Of a stretch of DNA of 28,273 nucleotides, positions 10,084-17,493 are shown one piece after another. A program made the position numbers and the translations under genes. Source of the stretch: an uncultured Gemmatimonadota bacterium. GTDB lineage: Bacteria; Gemmatimonadota; Gemmatimonadetes; Gemmatimonadales; GWC2-71-9. The DNA is taken from assembly GCA_946480845.1 (NCBI GenBank), contig CAMLLJ010000007.1, positions 1 through 28,273 of the forward strand. The letters are read 5' to 3'. Each line of letters opens with the position of its first letter. The first letter of the stretch is position 1. The notes beneath the pieces were generated by a model. It ran no database searches. It saw only the letters and a list, made by a program, of their open reading frames with translations, and was not told the DNA's origin.

Positions 10084-10724
10084 AGCCCTTCCTGCTGGTG
10101 CTGTCGTCGCCCTCGGGTGGCGGAAAGACCACGATCGCCCGCCAGCTCCTCCAGGGGCGTGACGACCTGGGCTACTCGGTCTCCGGCACCACCCGGCCGA
10201 TGCGCCCCGGCGAGCGGGACGGCGTCGACTACCACTTCCTGTCGCACGACGAGTTCGAGCGGCGCGCGGCGGCGGGCGAGTTCATCGAGTGCGCGGTCTA
10301 CGGCGGCGAGCGCTACGGCACCCTGCACGCCGAGGTGGCGCGGCTCTTCGCCGAGGGGCGCATCGCCGTGCTCGACATCGACGTGCAGGGCGCGCGGCAG
10401 GTCCGCGCGGCGATGCCCGACTCGGTGCACGTCTTCGTCCTGCCGCCCTCGGCGGCGGTGCTGGTGGAGCGGCTGGGGCGGCGCGCCACCGAGACGATGC
10501 GGAAGCGGCGCGAGCGCGTGACCATCGCCGCGAGCGAGCTGGCCGCGGTCGTCGAATACGACTACGTGATCATCAACGACGACCTGATCACGGCAGTGTC
10601 GCACGTGGCGGCGATCATCGAGGCGGAGAGCCGGCGCGTGTCGCGCCAGCGCCGGATTCTCGGCGCCATCGAGGAGCTGCGTCAGGAAGTCATCCGGGAG
10701 GCGGGCCGCATCGCGGACGCCTGA
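10080..10724 (+). CDS. gmk: guanylate kinase
   Basis: This enzyme converts GMP plus ATP to GDP plus ADP in the cytoplasm and feeds GTP, dGTP and (p)ppGpp pools. The 214-residue protein has the P-loop SPSGGGKTT (10-18), then SGTTRPMRPGERDGVDYHFLS, the GMP-binding core. It also has FIECAVYGGERYGT and VLDIDVQGARQVR, all diagnostic of Gmk. The length is normal (about 205-215). The GTG start at 10080 overlaps the yicC stop by 4 nt. A 42-nt gap separates it from rpoZ. Confidence 0.97.
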   Translation: MKPFLLVLSSPSGGGKTTIARQLLQGRDDLGYSVSGTTRPMRPGERDGVDYHFLSHDEFERRAAAGEFIECAVYGGERYGTLHAEVARLFAEGRIAVLDIDVQGARQVRAAMPDSVHVFVLPPSAAVLVERLGRRATETMRKRRERVTIAASELAAVVEYDYVIINDDLITAVSHVAAIIEAESRRVSRQRRILGAIEELRQEVIREAGRIADA

Positions 10725-10766
10725 CCGGCAGCGGGTTACCCAGGTTCGGAAGGCAGAGGAATCACC

Positions 10767-10982
10767 ATGCGCATCACCACTCCCAGCGAAGTGGCCCGCC
10801 GGGCCGGCAACAAGTACCTCGGCGTGCTCGTGGCGGCCAAGTTCGCCCGCTACCTGAACGAGTTCCCGAAGGACCAGCTCGCCGTCCAGGACGACGAGAA
10901 GCTCACCACCAAGGCGCTCGACTCGCTCACCAGTGGCGAGCTGAACTACAAGCTCGTCCGCCGGCGTCGCTCCGAGGCCTGA
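10767..10982 (+). CDS. rpoZ: RNA polymerase omega subunit
   Basis: Omega helps assemble and stabilise the beta' subunit of RNA polymerase. The 71-residue protein is within the usual range. It shows the family pattern: an N-terminal helix with PSEVARRAGNKYL, a middle helix VAAKFARYLNE, and the KLTTKALDSLTSGELNY segment corresponding to the conserved 'KALxEIxxGxI' region. The ATG at 10767 has AGAGGA (10755-10760) at 6-nt spacing. Its neighbours gmk and coaBC are the classic partners of rpoZ, which supports the call despite the small size. Confidence 0.88.
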   Translation: MRITTPSEVARRAGNKYLGVLVAAKFARYLNEFPKDQLAVQDDEKLTTKALDSLTSGELNYKLVRRRRSEA

Positions 10983-10984
10983 CC

Positions 10985-12178
10985 GTGTGGGCCGGCCGGC
11001 GCGTCGTCCTCGGCGTGTCGGGCGGGATCGCCAGCTACAAGAGCTGCATCCTCGCCCGGCGGCTGGTCGAGGCGGGCGCCGGGGTGGACGTGGTCCTGAC
11101 CCGGGCGGCCGCCGAGTTCGTGCGGCCGCTGACCTTCGAGGCGCTGACCGGGCGCCCCGTGCTCGACTCCCTGTGGAGTCCCGCCGGGGCGCTCGCGCAC
11201 GTCCGGCTCGGCCAGCAGGCCGACCTGGTGATCGTGGCGCCGGCCACGGCGCACCTGGTGGCCCGCATGGCGCAGGGCCTGGCCGATGACTTCCTGACCT
11301 CGATGCTCCTCGCCGCCGAGGCGCCGGTCCTCCTCGCGCCGGCCATGAACGACGCGATGTACGCCGCTCCGCCCACGTCGGCCAACATCGCCCTGCTGCG
11401 CTCCCGCGGTGTCGCCATCGTGGGGCCGGAGACCGGCGCGCTGGCCGAGGGGCCGTCCGACCGCCCGGGGCGCATGAGCGAGCCGGAGACGATCCTGGCC
11501 CATGCGGCGCGGCTCCTGGGCGGCAACTCCCCACTCGCCGGCCGGCGCGTCGTCGTGAGCGCCGGGCCCACGCGCGAGTCGATCGACCCGGTCCGGGTGA
11601 TCACCAACCGCTCCAGCGGGCTCATGGGGTACCGGATCGCGGAGGCTGCCTGGGAGCGCGGCGCGGAGGTGGTGCTCATCACCGGGCCGTCCGCGTTGCC
11701 GGTCCCTACCGGCGTCGAGGCCGTGCGGGTCGAGTCCACCGCGGCGATGGAGCGCGCGGTGCGCGATGCCTTGCCGTCGGCGGACCTCCTCGTCATGGCC
11801 GCGGCGCCCGCCGACTATCGCCCGGCGCGCGCGGCCGAGGGCAAGCTCGCGCGCGGCGACGGGGCGCTCGCCATCGACCTCGAGCCGACCACCGACATCC
11901 TCGCCGCCACGCGGGACCTGCGGAGGCCGGGGGCGGTCATCGTGGGGTTCGCCCTGGAAACGGGCGACGCGCTCAGCCGCGGCCGCGCCAAGCTCGAGCG
12001 CAAGGGCCTCGACCTGATCGTGGTGAACGACGCGCTCGAGCCGGGCGCCGGCTTCGAGACGGCCACCAACCGCGTCACCATCCTCGGCCGCGACGGCTCG
12101 ACCCGCGAGGTTCCGCTCCAGGACAAGCGCGGCGTGGCGGATGCGGTGCTGGACGCCGCGGTGTCGTATCTTGGATGA
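10985..12178 (+). CDS. coaBC: bifunctional PPC synthetase/decarboxylase (CoaBC)
   Basis: CoaBC turns 4'-phosphopantothenate and cysteine into phosphopantothenoylcysteine (CoaB), then decarboxylates it to 4'-phosphopantetheine (CoaC, FMN-dependent). The 397 residues show the CoaC half (GVSGGIASYKS near 10-20, H72, VAPATAHL, APAMNDAMY 118-126). The CoaB half follows (SAGPTRESIDPVR, ITNRSSG with N208, K287 in the GKLARGDG segment). Two motifs are off pattern. The flap reads LAEGPSDRPGRM (153-164), with E155 where E. coli has the catalytic cysteine. The CoaB lysine motif is KLAR rather than KxKK. GTG 10985 starts 2 nt after rpoZ. Family identity is firm; activity of the CoaC half is worth checking. 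Confidence 0.93.
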   Translation: MWAGRRVVLGVSGGIASYKSCILARRLVEAGAGVDVVLTRAAAEFVRPLTFEALTGRPVLDSLWSPAGALAHVRLGQQADLVIVAPATAHLVARMAQGLADDFLTSMLLAAEAPVLLAPAMNDAMYAAPPTSANIALLRSRGVAIVGPETGALAEGPSDRPGRMSEPETILAHAARLLGGNSPLAGRRVVVSAGPTRESIDPVRVITNRSSGLMGYRIAEAAWERGAEVVLITGPSALPVPTGVEAVRVESTAAMERAVRDALPSADLLVMAAAPADYRPARAAEGKLARGDGALAIDLEPTTDILAATRDLRRPGAVIVGFALETGDALSRGRAKLERKGLDLIVVNDALEPGAGFETATNRVTILGRDGSTREVPLQDKRGVADAVLDAAVSYLG

Positions 12179-12977
12179 GGCGCGCCGCCGCTACCTGCGG
12201 CAGCAGATCGAGCTGGGCGGCGCTGAGGTGGTGCTGGGGGAGGCGGAGTCCGTGCCGGGTGCTCCCGAGCCAATGCCAGCGCCGGAGCACGGAGCAGCCA
12301 TGGGCACCAAGGGCAGGGGAGTGCGAACCGCGACGGAGAAGTGGCGCGTGGGGGCGCCGCCGATCCCGGGGCCGGGCCTCGCGGTGCGTTCGCCGGCACC
12401 TGCGCCCGGGAAAGACCCGCTCGCGGGACTCGACACCCTCGAAAAGCTCGCCAAACGCATCACCAGCACGTACTGTTGCGGCCTGTGCCCCGCGCGGACC
12501 AACGCCGTGCCCGGGGAAGGCAGCCCGAAGGCCGACCTCGTGCTCGTGGGTGAGGGCCCGGGCGCCACGGAAGACGAAACCGGCCGGCCGTTCGTGGGCG
12601 CCGCAGGCCGGCTGCTCGACGAGATCCTCGGTGCCGTGGGCCTGGCGCGCGAGGAAGTGTTCATCTGCAACGTGGTGAAGTGCCGGCCGCCGCAGAATCG
12701 GAAGCCGCTGCCCGACGAGATCGCGGCGTGCATGCCCTACCTGCATCGCCAGCTCGCCATCATCCGCCCGAAGGTGATCATGACCCTCGGCGGCACGGCG
12801 GCGGAGGCGCTGCTCGGCACGAAGCAGTCGCTCGGCAAGCTGCGCGGGCTGGTGCACACCTACGACGAGATACCGCTGGTCGCCACGTACCATCCGGCGG
12901 CCCTGCTGCGGAACCCGAACTGGAAGAAGCCCACCTGGGATGACGTCCGTATCGCCCGACAGCTTCTCGACCGCTGA
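12171..12977 (+). CDS. uracil-DNA glycosylase, family 4/5 type
   Basis: This enzyme would remove uracil from DNA to begin base-excision repair. The core (from about residue 80) has the thermophile-type UDG pattern. It contains CCGLCPARTNAVPGEG with Fe-S cysteines, GEGPGATEDETGRPFVGAAG (active site), FICNVVKCRPPQNR with further cysteines, and TYHPAALLRNP near the end. These fit an iron-sulfur family-4 UDG. About 75 residues of Pro/Ala-rich low-complexity sequence precede the core, which may be a flexible linker. The start is uncertain: TTG 12171 (8-nt overlap with coaBC) or ATG 12141 (38-nt overlap). The 3' end overlaps dnaB by 38 nt. Confidence 0.88.
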   Translation: MDEARRRYLRQQIELGGAEVVLGEAESVPGAPEPMPAPEHGAAMGTKGRGVRTATEKWRVGAPPIPGPGLAVRSPAPAPGKDPLAGLDTLEKLAKRITSTYCCGLCPARTNAVPGEGSPKADLVLVGEGPGATEDETGRPFVGAAGRLLDEILGAVGLAREEVFICNVVKCRPPQNRKPLPDEIAACMPYLHRQLAIIRPKVIMTLGGTAAEALLGTKQSLGKLRGLVHTYDEIPLVATYHPAALLRNPNWKKPTWDDVRIARQLLDR

Positions 12978-14316
12978 TCCCTACGTAGGACGCGCCGCGC
13001 CCTGGAGCGCCGAAGCCGAGCAGGCCGTGCTCGGCGCCATGCTGCTCGACCAGGACGCCGCGCTGCGCGGCTCCGAGCTCCTCGACGACAGCATGTTCTA
13101 CCGGGAGGCCCATCGGCGGCTGTTCCGCGCCATGGCCGCCCTGACCGAGCAGCGCACGGTCATCGACCACATCACGCTCCGCGACGAGCTGATGCGCCGC
13201 GGCGAGCTGGAGTCCTCCGGCGGCCTCGAGTACCTCGGGGAGCTGGTGGACGCGGTGCCGACCGCCGCGAACCTCGAGTTCCACGCGCGCATCGTCAAGG
13301 ACAAGGCGATCCTCCGGCGGCTGATCGAGAGCGCCACCGCGATCGTCACCGAGGCCTACGACGGCAAGTCCACGGCCAACGAGCTGCTGGACAGCGCCGA
13401 GTCGCGGATCTTCCACATCTCCCAGCAGCGCGGGGACGAGGGCTTCACGCGCATCAAGGAGATGCTGTGGCCGACGATGGAGCGCATCGAAACGCTCCAG
13501 AAGAGCGGCAAAGCGATTACCGGCGTGCCCAGCGGCTTCGCAGATTTGGACTCGCTCACCTCGGGGTTCCAGCCGTCGGAGCTGGTGGTGGTGGCGGCCC
13601 GCCCTTCCATGGGCAAGACGGCGTTCTGCCTCAACATCGCCTCCAACGCCTCGCTCGAGGGGCAGGGCGTCGCCATCTTCTCGCTCGAGATGTCGAAGGA
13701 GTCGCTGGTGCACCGCATGCTCACCGCCATGGCACGGGTGGACAGCCAGCGGGTGCGGCAGGGCTCGCTGCGCGACTTCGACTTCACGCAGCTCGCCCGC
13801 GCCGCGGGCATCCTGCAGAGCTGCCCCATCTGGATCGACGATACGCCGGCGCTCACCCTCCTCGAGATGCGGTCCAAGGCGCGCCGGCTCAAGGCGGAGA
13901 ACGACATCCGGATGGTCGTGGTGGATTACCTCCAGCTCATGCGGAGCCCCGAGCACGCCGAGAACCGCGTGCAGGAGATTTCCGACATCTCCCGCTCGCT
14001 CAAGGCCCTGGCCCGCGAGCTGGAGATCCCGGTGGTGGCGCTCTCGCAGCTCTCGCGTGCCTCGGAGCAGCGCGGCGGCGAGCGCAAGCCGATCCTCTCC
14101 GACCTCCGCGATTCCGGCGCCATCGAGCAGGACGCCGACCTGGTCATCTTCATCCACCGCGCCGAGTACTACGACCGGGAGGACGAATCGAAGCGCGGCA
14201 TGGCCGAGATCATGCTGTCCAAGAACCGCAACGGGCCCACCGGGGATATCCAGCTCCGGTTCAGCCGCGAGTACACCCGCTTCGACAACTTCTCCGCGCG
14301 CGAGGAGTCCGAGTAG
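12940..14316 (+). CDS. dnaB: replicative DNA helicase DnaB
   Basis: DnaB is the hexameric 5'-3' helicase of the replication fork. The 458-residue protein has the N-terminal DnaB domain beginning APWSAEAEQAVLGAML and the RecA-like motor. Walker A is RPSMGKT (221-227). Walker B is VVVDYLQLM with D329. LSQLSRASEQR and the KNRNGPTGDIQL segment complete the conserved set. No intein or insert is present. ATG 12940 is the only good start codon that keeps the conserved N-terminus: no ATG, GTG or TTG occurs in frame between it and the GTG in EAEQAV. The gene therefore overlaps the glycosylase gene by 38 nt. The stop is 1 nt before the radA ATG. Confidence 0.97.
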   Translation: MTSVSPDSFSTADPYVGRAAPWSAEAEQAVLGAMLLDQDAALRGSELLDDSMFYREAHRRLFRAMAALTEQRTVIDHITLRDELMRRGELESSGGLEYLGELVDAVPTAANLEFHARIVKDKAILRRLIESATAIVTEAYDGKSTANELLDSAESRIFHISQQRGDEGFTRIKEMLWPTMERIETLQKSGKAITGVPSGFADLDSLTSGFQPSELVVVAARPSMGKTAFCLNIASNASLEGQGVAIFSLEMSKESLVHRMLTAMARVDSQRVRQGSLRDFDFTQLARAAGILQSCPIWIDDTPALTLLEMRSKARRLKAENDIRMVVVDYLQLMRSPEHAENRVQEISDISRSLKALARELEIPVVALSQLSRASEQRGGERKPILSDLRDSGAIEQDADLVIFIHRAEYYDREDESKRGMAEIMLSKNRNGPTGDIQLRFSREYTRFDNFSAREESE

Positions 14317-14317
14317 C

Positions 14318-15697
14318 ATGGCCCGGCCGCGCTCCGCGTACCGCTGCACCGAGTGCGGGCACGAGCACCCCAAGTGGGTGGGGCGCTGCGAGGCGTGCGG
14401 CGAATGGAACAGCGTCGCCGAGGAGCCGGTGGTGGCGAGCGGCGCCTCGAAGCGGCCGCCCGGCGGCGCGCGCGGCCGGGGCGCGGGCGGGCGGGCCGCC
14501 GAGCCGCCCAGCCGCCTCCGCGACGTGGCCGACCGGCCGCTCGAGCGCTGGCGCACCGGGCTCGATGAATTCGACTTTGTCCTGGGCGGCGGGATCGTCC
14601 CTGGGTCGATGACCCTGATCGGGGGAGAGCCGGGCATCGGCAAGTCGACGCTGCTGCTGCAGGCCGCCGCCCGGCTGGAGCGGAGCGGCCGCACCGTGCT
14701 CTACGCGAGCGGCGAGGAAAGCCCCGAGCAGCTCCGCCTCCGGGCCGACCGCCTCGCCGAAGACGCGGGCGCGGTCCACGTGCTGGGGGAAACCAGCCTC
14801 GAGCGGATCCTCGACGCCGCCCGGGCGCTCCCGGCCGACCTCGTCGTGCTCGACTCGATCCAGACCGTCTACACCGACTCGCTCGAGAGCGCCCCCGGCA
14901 ACGTCGCGCAGGTGCGCGAGTGCTCCGGCCAGCTCATGCGCTTCGCCAAGGACAGCGGCACGGCCGCATTCGTCGTCGGCCACGTCACCAAGGGCGGCGG
15001 CATCGCCGGCCCCAAGACGCTCGAGCACATCGTGGACACGGTGCTCTACTTCGAAGGCGAGGCAAGCCTCGACTACCGCCTGCTCCGCGCCACCAAGAAC
15101 CGCTTCGGCTCGGTGGACGAGCTGGGCGTCTTCTCGATGACGGATGCCGGGCTCGTGCCGGTGCCCAACCCGTCGGCGGTCTTCCTGGCGGCCCGCGCCG
15201 ACGGGATCAGCGGCAGCGCGGTCACGGCGCTGATGGAAGGCACGCGGCCGGTGCTGGTGGAGGTGCAGGCGCTGGCCTCGCGTTCGGGCTACGGCACGCC
15301 GCAGCGGGTGTCCACGGGGCTCGATCCGAAGCGCCTCGCCGTGCTCCTCGCCGTGCTCGAGCGCCGGGCCGAAACGTCGTTCGCCGAGCTGGACGTGTTC
15401 GTGCAGGCGACGGCCGGGGTCCGGCTGGGTGAGCCGGGGACCGACCTGGCCGTCGCGGCGGCGCTGGTCTCGAGCCTGTACAACCGCCCCGCGCCGGCCG
15501 ACGTGATCTTCGTGGGCGAGATCGGACTGGGCGGCGAGGTGCGGCCTACCGCGGGCGTCGAGCGGCGGGTGGCGGAAGCGGGGCGGCTCGGCTTCCGCCG
15601 GGTCTTCGCGTCGGGTCGGAGCGCCGTGAAGGTGCCCGGCATGGAGCTGGTCGCGGTCGATCACATCGGACAGCTGGTCCGCGCCCTTGCCGCGTGA
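14318..15697 (+). CDS. radA: DNA repair protein RadA (Sms)
   Basis: RadA is a RecA-like, DnaB-type helicase that drives branch migration during recombination and transformation. The 459 residues carry the N-terminal C4 zinc finger (C10, C13, C24, C27), then a short linker of Gly/Arg/Pro residues. The ATPase domain has Walker A GGEPGIGKST (102-111) and the RadA-specific KNRFG motif (260-264). The C-terminal Lon-like domain has the family layout (STGLDPKRLAVLLAVLERR, GEIGLGGEVRP). ATG 14318 starts 1 nt after dnaB. The 3' end overlaps ispD by 11 nt. Confidence 0.97.
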   Translation: MARPRSAYRCTECGHEHPKWVGRCEACGEWNSVAEEPVVASGASKRPPGGARGRGAGGRAAEPPSRLRDVADRPLERWRTGLDEFDFVLGGGIVPGSMTLIGGEPGIGKSTLLLQAAARLERSGRTVLYASGEESPEQLRLRADRLAEDAGAVHVLGETSLERILDAARALPADLVVLDSIQTVYTDSLESAPGNVAQVRECSGQLMRFAKDSGTAAFVVGHVTKGGGIAGPKTLEHIVDTVLYFEGEASLDYRLLRATKNRFGSVDELGVFSMTDAGLVPVPNPSAVFLAARADGISGSAVTALMEGTRPVLVEVQALASRSGYGTPQRVSTGLDPKRLAVLLAVLERRAETSFAELDVFVQATAGVRLGEPGTDLAVAAALVSSLYNRPAPADVIFVGEIGLGGEVRPTAGVERRVAEAGRLGFRRVFASGRSAVKVPGMELVAVDHIGQLVRALAA

Positions 15698-16379
15698 CGT
15701 CGGGGTGCTCGTCGTCGCCGGCGGGCGCGGCGAGCGCCTCGGGGGCGGCGTGCTCAAGCAGTACCGGGAGATCGCGGGCGTGCCGATGCTCCTGCGCGCG
15801 CTCCGCCCGTTCGTCTCCCATCCCGAGGTCGGCCACGTCGTGGTGGCGCTGCCGGCCACGCACGCCGCGGCGCCGCCGGAATGGCTGGCGCTGCTCGCGG
15901 GGGAGGGCCTGTCGCTGGTGTCGGGCGGGCAGAGCCGGAGCGAGTCGGTACGCAATGCGCTCGCCGTCCTGCGCGACGAATGCGCCATCGTGCTGGTCCA
16001 CGACGGGGCCCGCCCCTTCGTCGAACGCTCGACCATAGACGGTGTCATCCGCGCCGCGCGCAGCGGCGAGGGCGCCGTCGCCGCGGTCCCGTTGAGCGAC
16101 ACGCTCAAGGAGGCGGACGCCGGCGACGGCTGGGTGGCGCGCACCATCCCGCGCGAGCACCTCTGGCGCGCCCAGACGCCGCAGGGCTTTCCCCGCGACG
16201 TCCTCGCGGCGGCGTACGAGCGGGCCGGGACGGCGGCGGACGCCGCAACCGACGACGCGTCCCTGGTCGAGCAGAGCGGCCACAAGGTGCGCATCGTCGC
16301 CGACTCCCCGCGCAACTTCAAGATCACCACCGTGGATGACCTCGCGCTCGCCGAGCTGTGGGCGCGCCGCCCCGCATGA
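15687..16379 (+). CDS. ispD: 2-C-methyl-D-erythritol 4-phosphate cytidylyltransferase
   Basis: IspD joins CTP and MEP to form CDP-ME in the non-mevalonate isoprenoid pathway. The 230-residue protein has the nucleotide-binding start VVAGGRGERLGGGVLKQY. The usual 'PKQY' element is VLKQY here, with the lysine kept at residue 24. HDGARPFV, TPQGFPRDVL and DDASLVE follow, and KITTVDDLALAE closes the domain. The length is normal (about 230). The start is a TTG at 15687, which overlaps radA by 11 nt; no better start keeps the glycine-rich loop. The stop overlaps the next ATG (ATGA). An ispF partner is not in the window. Confidence 0.93.
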   Translation: MPRDVGVLVVAGGRGERLGGGVLKQYREIAGVPMLLRALRPFVSHPEVGHVVVALPATHAAAPPEWLALLAGEGLSLVSGGQSRSESVRNALAVLRDECAIVLVHDGARPFVERSTIDGVIRAARSGEGAVAAVPLSDTLKEADAGDGWVARTIPREHLWRAQTPQGFPRDVLAAAYERAGTAADAATDDASLVEQSGHKVRIVADSPRNFKITTVDDLALAELWARRPA

Positions 16380-17026
16380 TCCTCCCGTTTCGCACCCCCG
16401 CCGACGTCGCGGCCGCGCTCGAGCCGGTCCGGGCGCACCTCGCCGCCGGGCGCCTCCTCGGCTACCCGACCGAGACGGTGTACGGCCTTGGGTCGGCGCC
16501 GGACGCGGCGGCGCTCGCCGCGCTGGCTGCGCTCAAGGGCCGGCCGTCGAAGAAGCCGTTCCTCCTGCTCGTGGCGAGCCGCGCCATGGCGTCCGCCTGG
16601 GGCCTCGCGTTCAACACCGCGGCGCGTGCGCTGGCCGACGCCTTCTGGCCCGGCCCGCTGACGCTGGTGCTCCCGGGCGGCGAGGGAAAGCTGCCGGACC
16701 AGCTTCGTGGCGCCGAGGGCGGCATCGCGGTCCGGCACACGTCACACGCGGGCGTGGCCGCGCTGGTCAAGGGGCTCGACATGCCGATCACCTCGACCTC
16801 CGCCAATCGCCCCGGTGGGCCGCCGGCGCCGGGCGTCGACGGGCTGGCGTCGCTCTTTGCCGATGCAGTTGCGCGCGGGGAGCTGCTGGTGCTGGACGGC
16901 GGCGTGCTCGGCAACGTGCCGCCATCCACCATCGTGGACTGCACCGGCGTGATGCCGCGCCTGGTGCGCGAAGGGGCGCTCCCGCGCGCCGAGCTCCGGC
17001 GCGCCGTTGGAAGGCTCGCCCCGTGA
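16376..17026 (+). CDS. tsaC: L-threonylcarbamoyladenylate synthase (Sua5/YrdC family)
   Basis: This enzyme makes threonylcarbamoyl-AMP from threonine, bicarbonate and ATP for the t6A modification at position 37 of ANN-decoding tRNAs. The 216-residue protein carries YPTETVYGLG, KGRPSKKPFLLLV (the KxR...P substrate-binding motif), FWPGPLTLVLP, and ITSTSANRPGG. PSTIVDCTG lies near the C-terminus. It is the short, single-domain form, lacking the extra Sua5 domain. ATG 16376 makes a 4-nt ATGA overlap with ispD, and the stop makes a GTGA overlap with the next gene. The neighbour is a YwlE-type phosphatase, as in the ywlC-ywlE region of Bacillus. Confidence 0.93.
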   Translation: MILPFRTPADVAAALEPVRAHLAAGRLLGYPTETVYGLGSAPDAAALAALAALKGRPSKKPFLLLVASRAMASAWGLAFNTAARALADAFWPGPLTLVLPGGEGKLPDQLRGAEGGIAVRHTSHAGVAALVKGLDMPITSTSANRPGGPPAPGVDGLASLFADAVARGELLVLDGGVLGNVPPSTIVDCTGVMPRLVREGALPRAELRRAVGRLAP

Positions 17027-17493
17027 GCGAGGACCCGGTGGACGTCCTCTTCGTCTGCACCGGCAACACCTGCCGGAGCCCGATGGCCGAAGCACTGTTC
17101 CGCCGCGCCGTAGCGGCGCGCGGGCATCCCGAGCTGCGCGTGGCATCGGCCGGGACGGGTGCGTGGGACGGGGCGCCGGCGTCGGAAGGCGCGTACCTGG
17201 TCGGGCTGGAGGCGGGCCTCGATCTCTCGGCGCACCGGGCCCGCCTGCTGACGCCCGCGCTGGTCCAGTCGGCGCGCCTGGTGCTCACGATGTCGGGCCA
17301 GCACCGCGACCGTGTGGCGGCCCTCGGCGGCGCCGACCGCGTGCATACGCTCGGGGCCTACGCCGGCCAGGCGGGCCGCGCCGGCGACATTTCCGATCCC
17401 TACGGCGGCGACCTCGACGGCTATCGCCGCACCCTGCGCGAGCTCGAGGTGCTGGTGGAAAGCGCCGTCGATCGCATGACCGCCGGCCGTTGA
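17023..17493 (+). CDS. low-molecular-weight phosphatase, YwlE-like (possible protein-arginine phosphatase)
   Basis: The 156-residue protein has the LMW-PTP catalytic loop CTGNTCRS with nucleophile C12 and R18, and the general-acid loop DPYGG with D125. Ordinary LMW-PTPs usually have Ile at the fifth loop position (CxGNICRS). This protein has Thr (T16), the residue that in Bacillus YwlE (T11) shifts specificity to phosphoarginine. The end pattern GGDLDGYRRTLRELE also resembles YwlE more than tyrosine phosphatases. The GTG start at 17023 overlaps tsaC by 4 nt, and the stop makes a TTGA overlap with aroE. Family is certain; arginine-phosphate specificity is inferred from the loop and neighbour. 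An arsenate-reductase reading is less likely. Confidence 0.85.
   Translation: MSEDPVDVLFVCTGNTCRSPMAEALFRRAVAARGHPELRVASAGTGAWDGAPASEGAYLVGLEAGLDLSAHRARLLTPALVQSARLVLTMSGQHRDRVAALGGADRVHTLGAYAGQAGRAGDISDPYGGDLDGYRRTLRELEVLVESAVDRMTAGR

Noticed and set aside
10080..10110. Guanylate kinase P-loop with Ser in place of the first Gly
   Set aside because: SPSGxGKT is a common natural variant of the Gmk P-loop; not a defect.
9291..11534. A long - strand open frame opposite yicC-gmk-rpoZ-coaBC
   Set aside because: Ser/Arg/Ala-rich, no recognisable motif, spans several well-supported + strand genes.
14261..16738. A long open frame on the - strand (over 800 codons) opposite radA and ispD
   Set aside because: GC-rich codon bias leaves few stops on the opposite strand. 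The translation is Arg/Ala/Pro/His-rich with no domain pattern, and the + strand holds clear radA and ispD.
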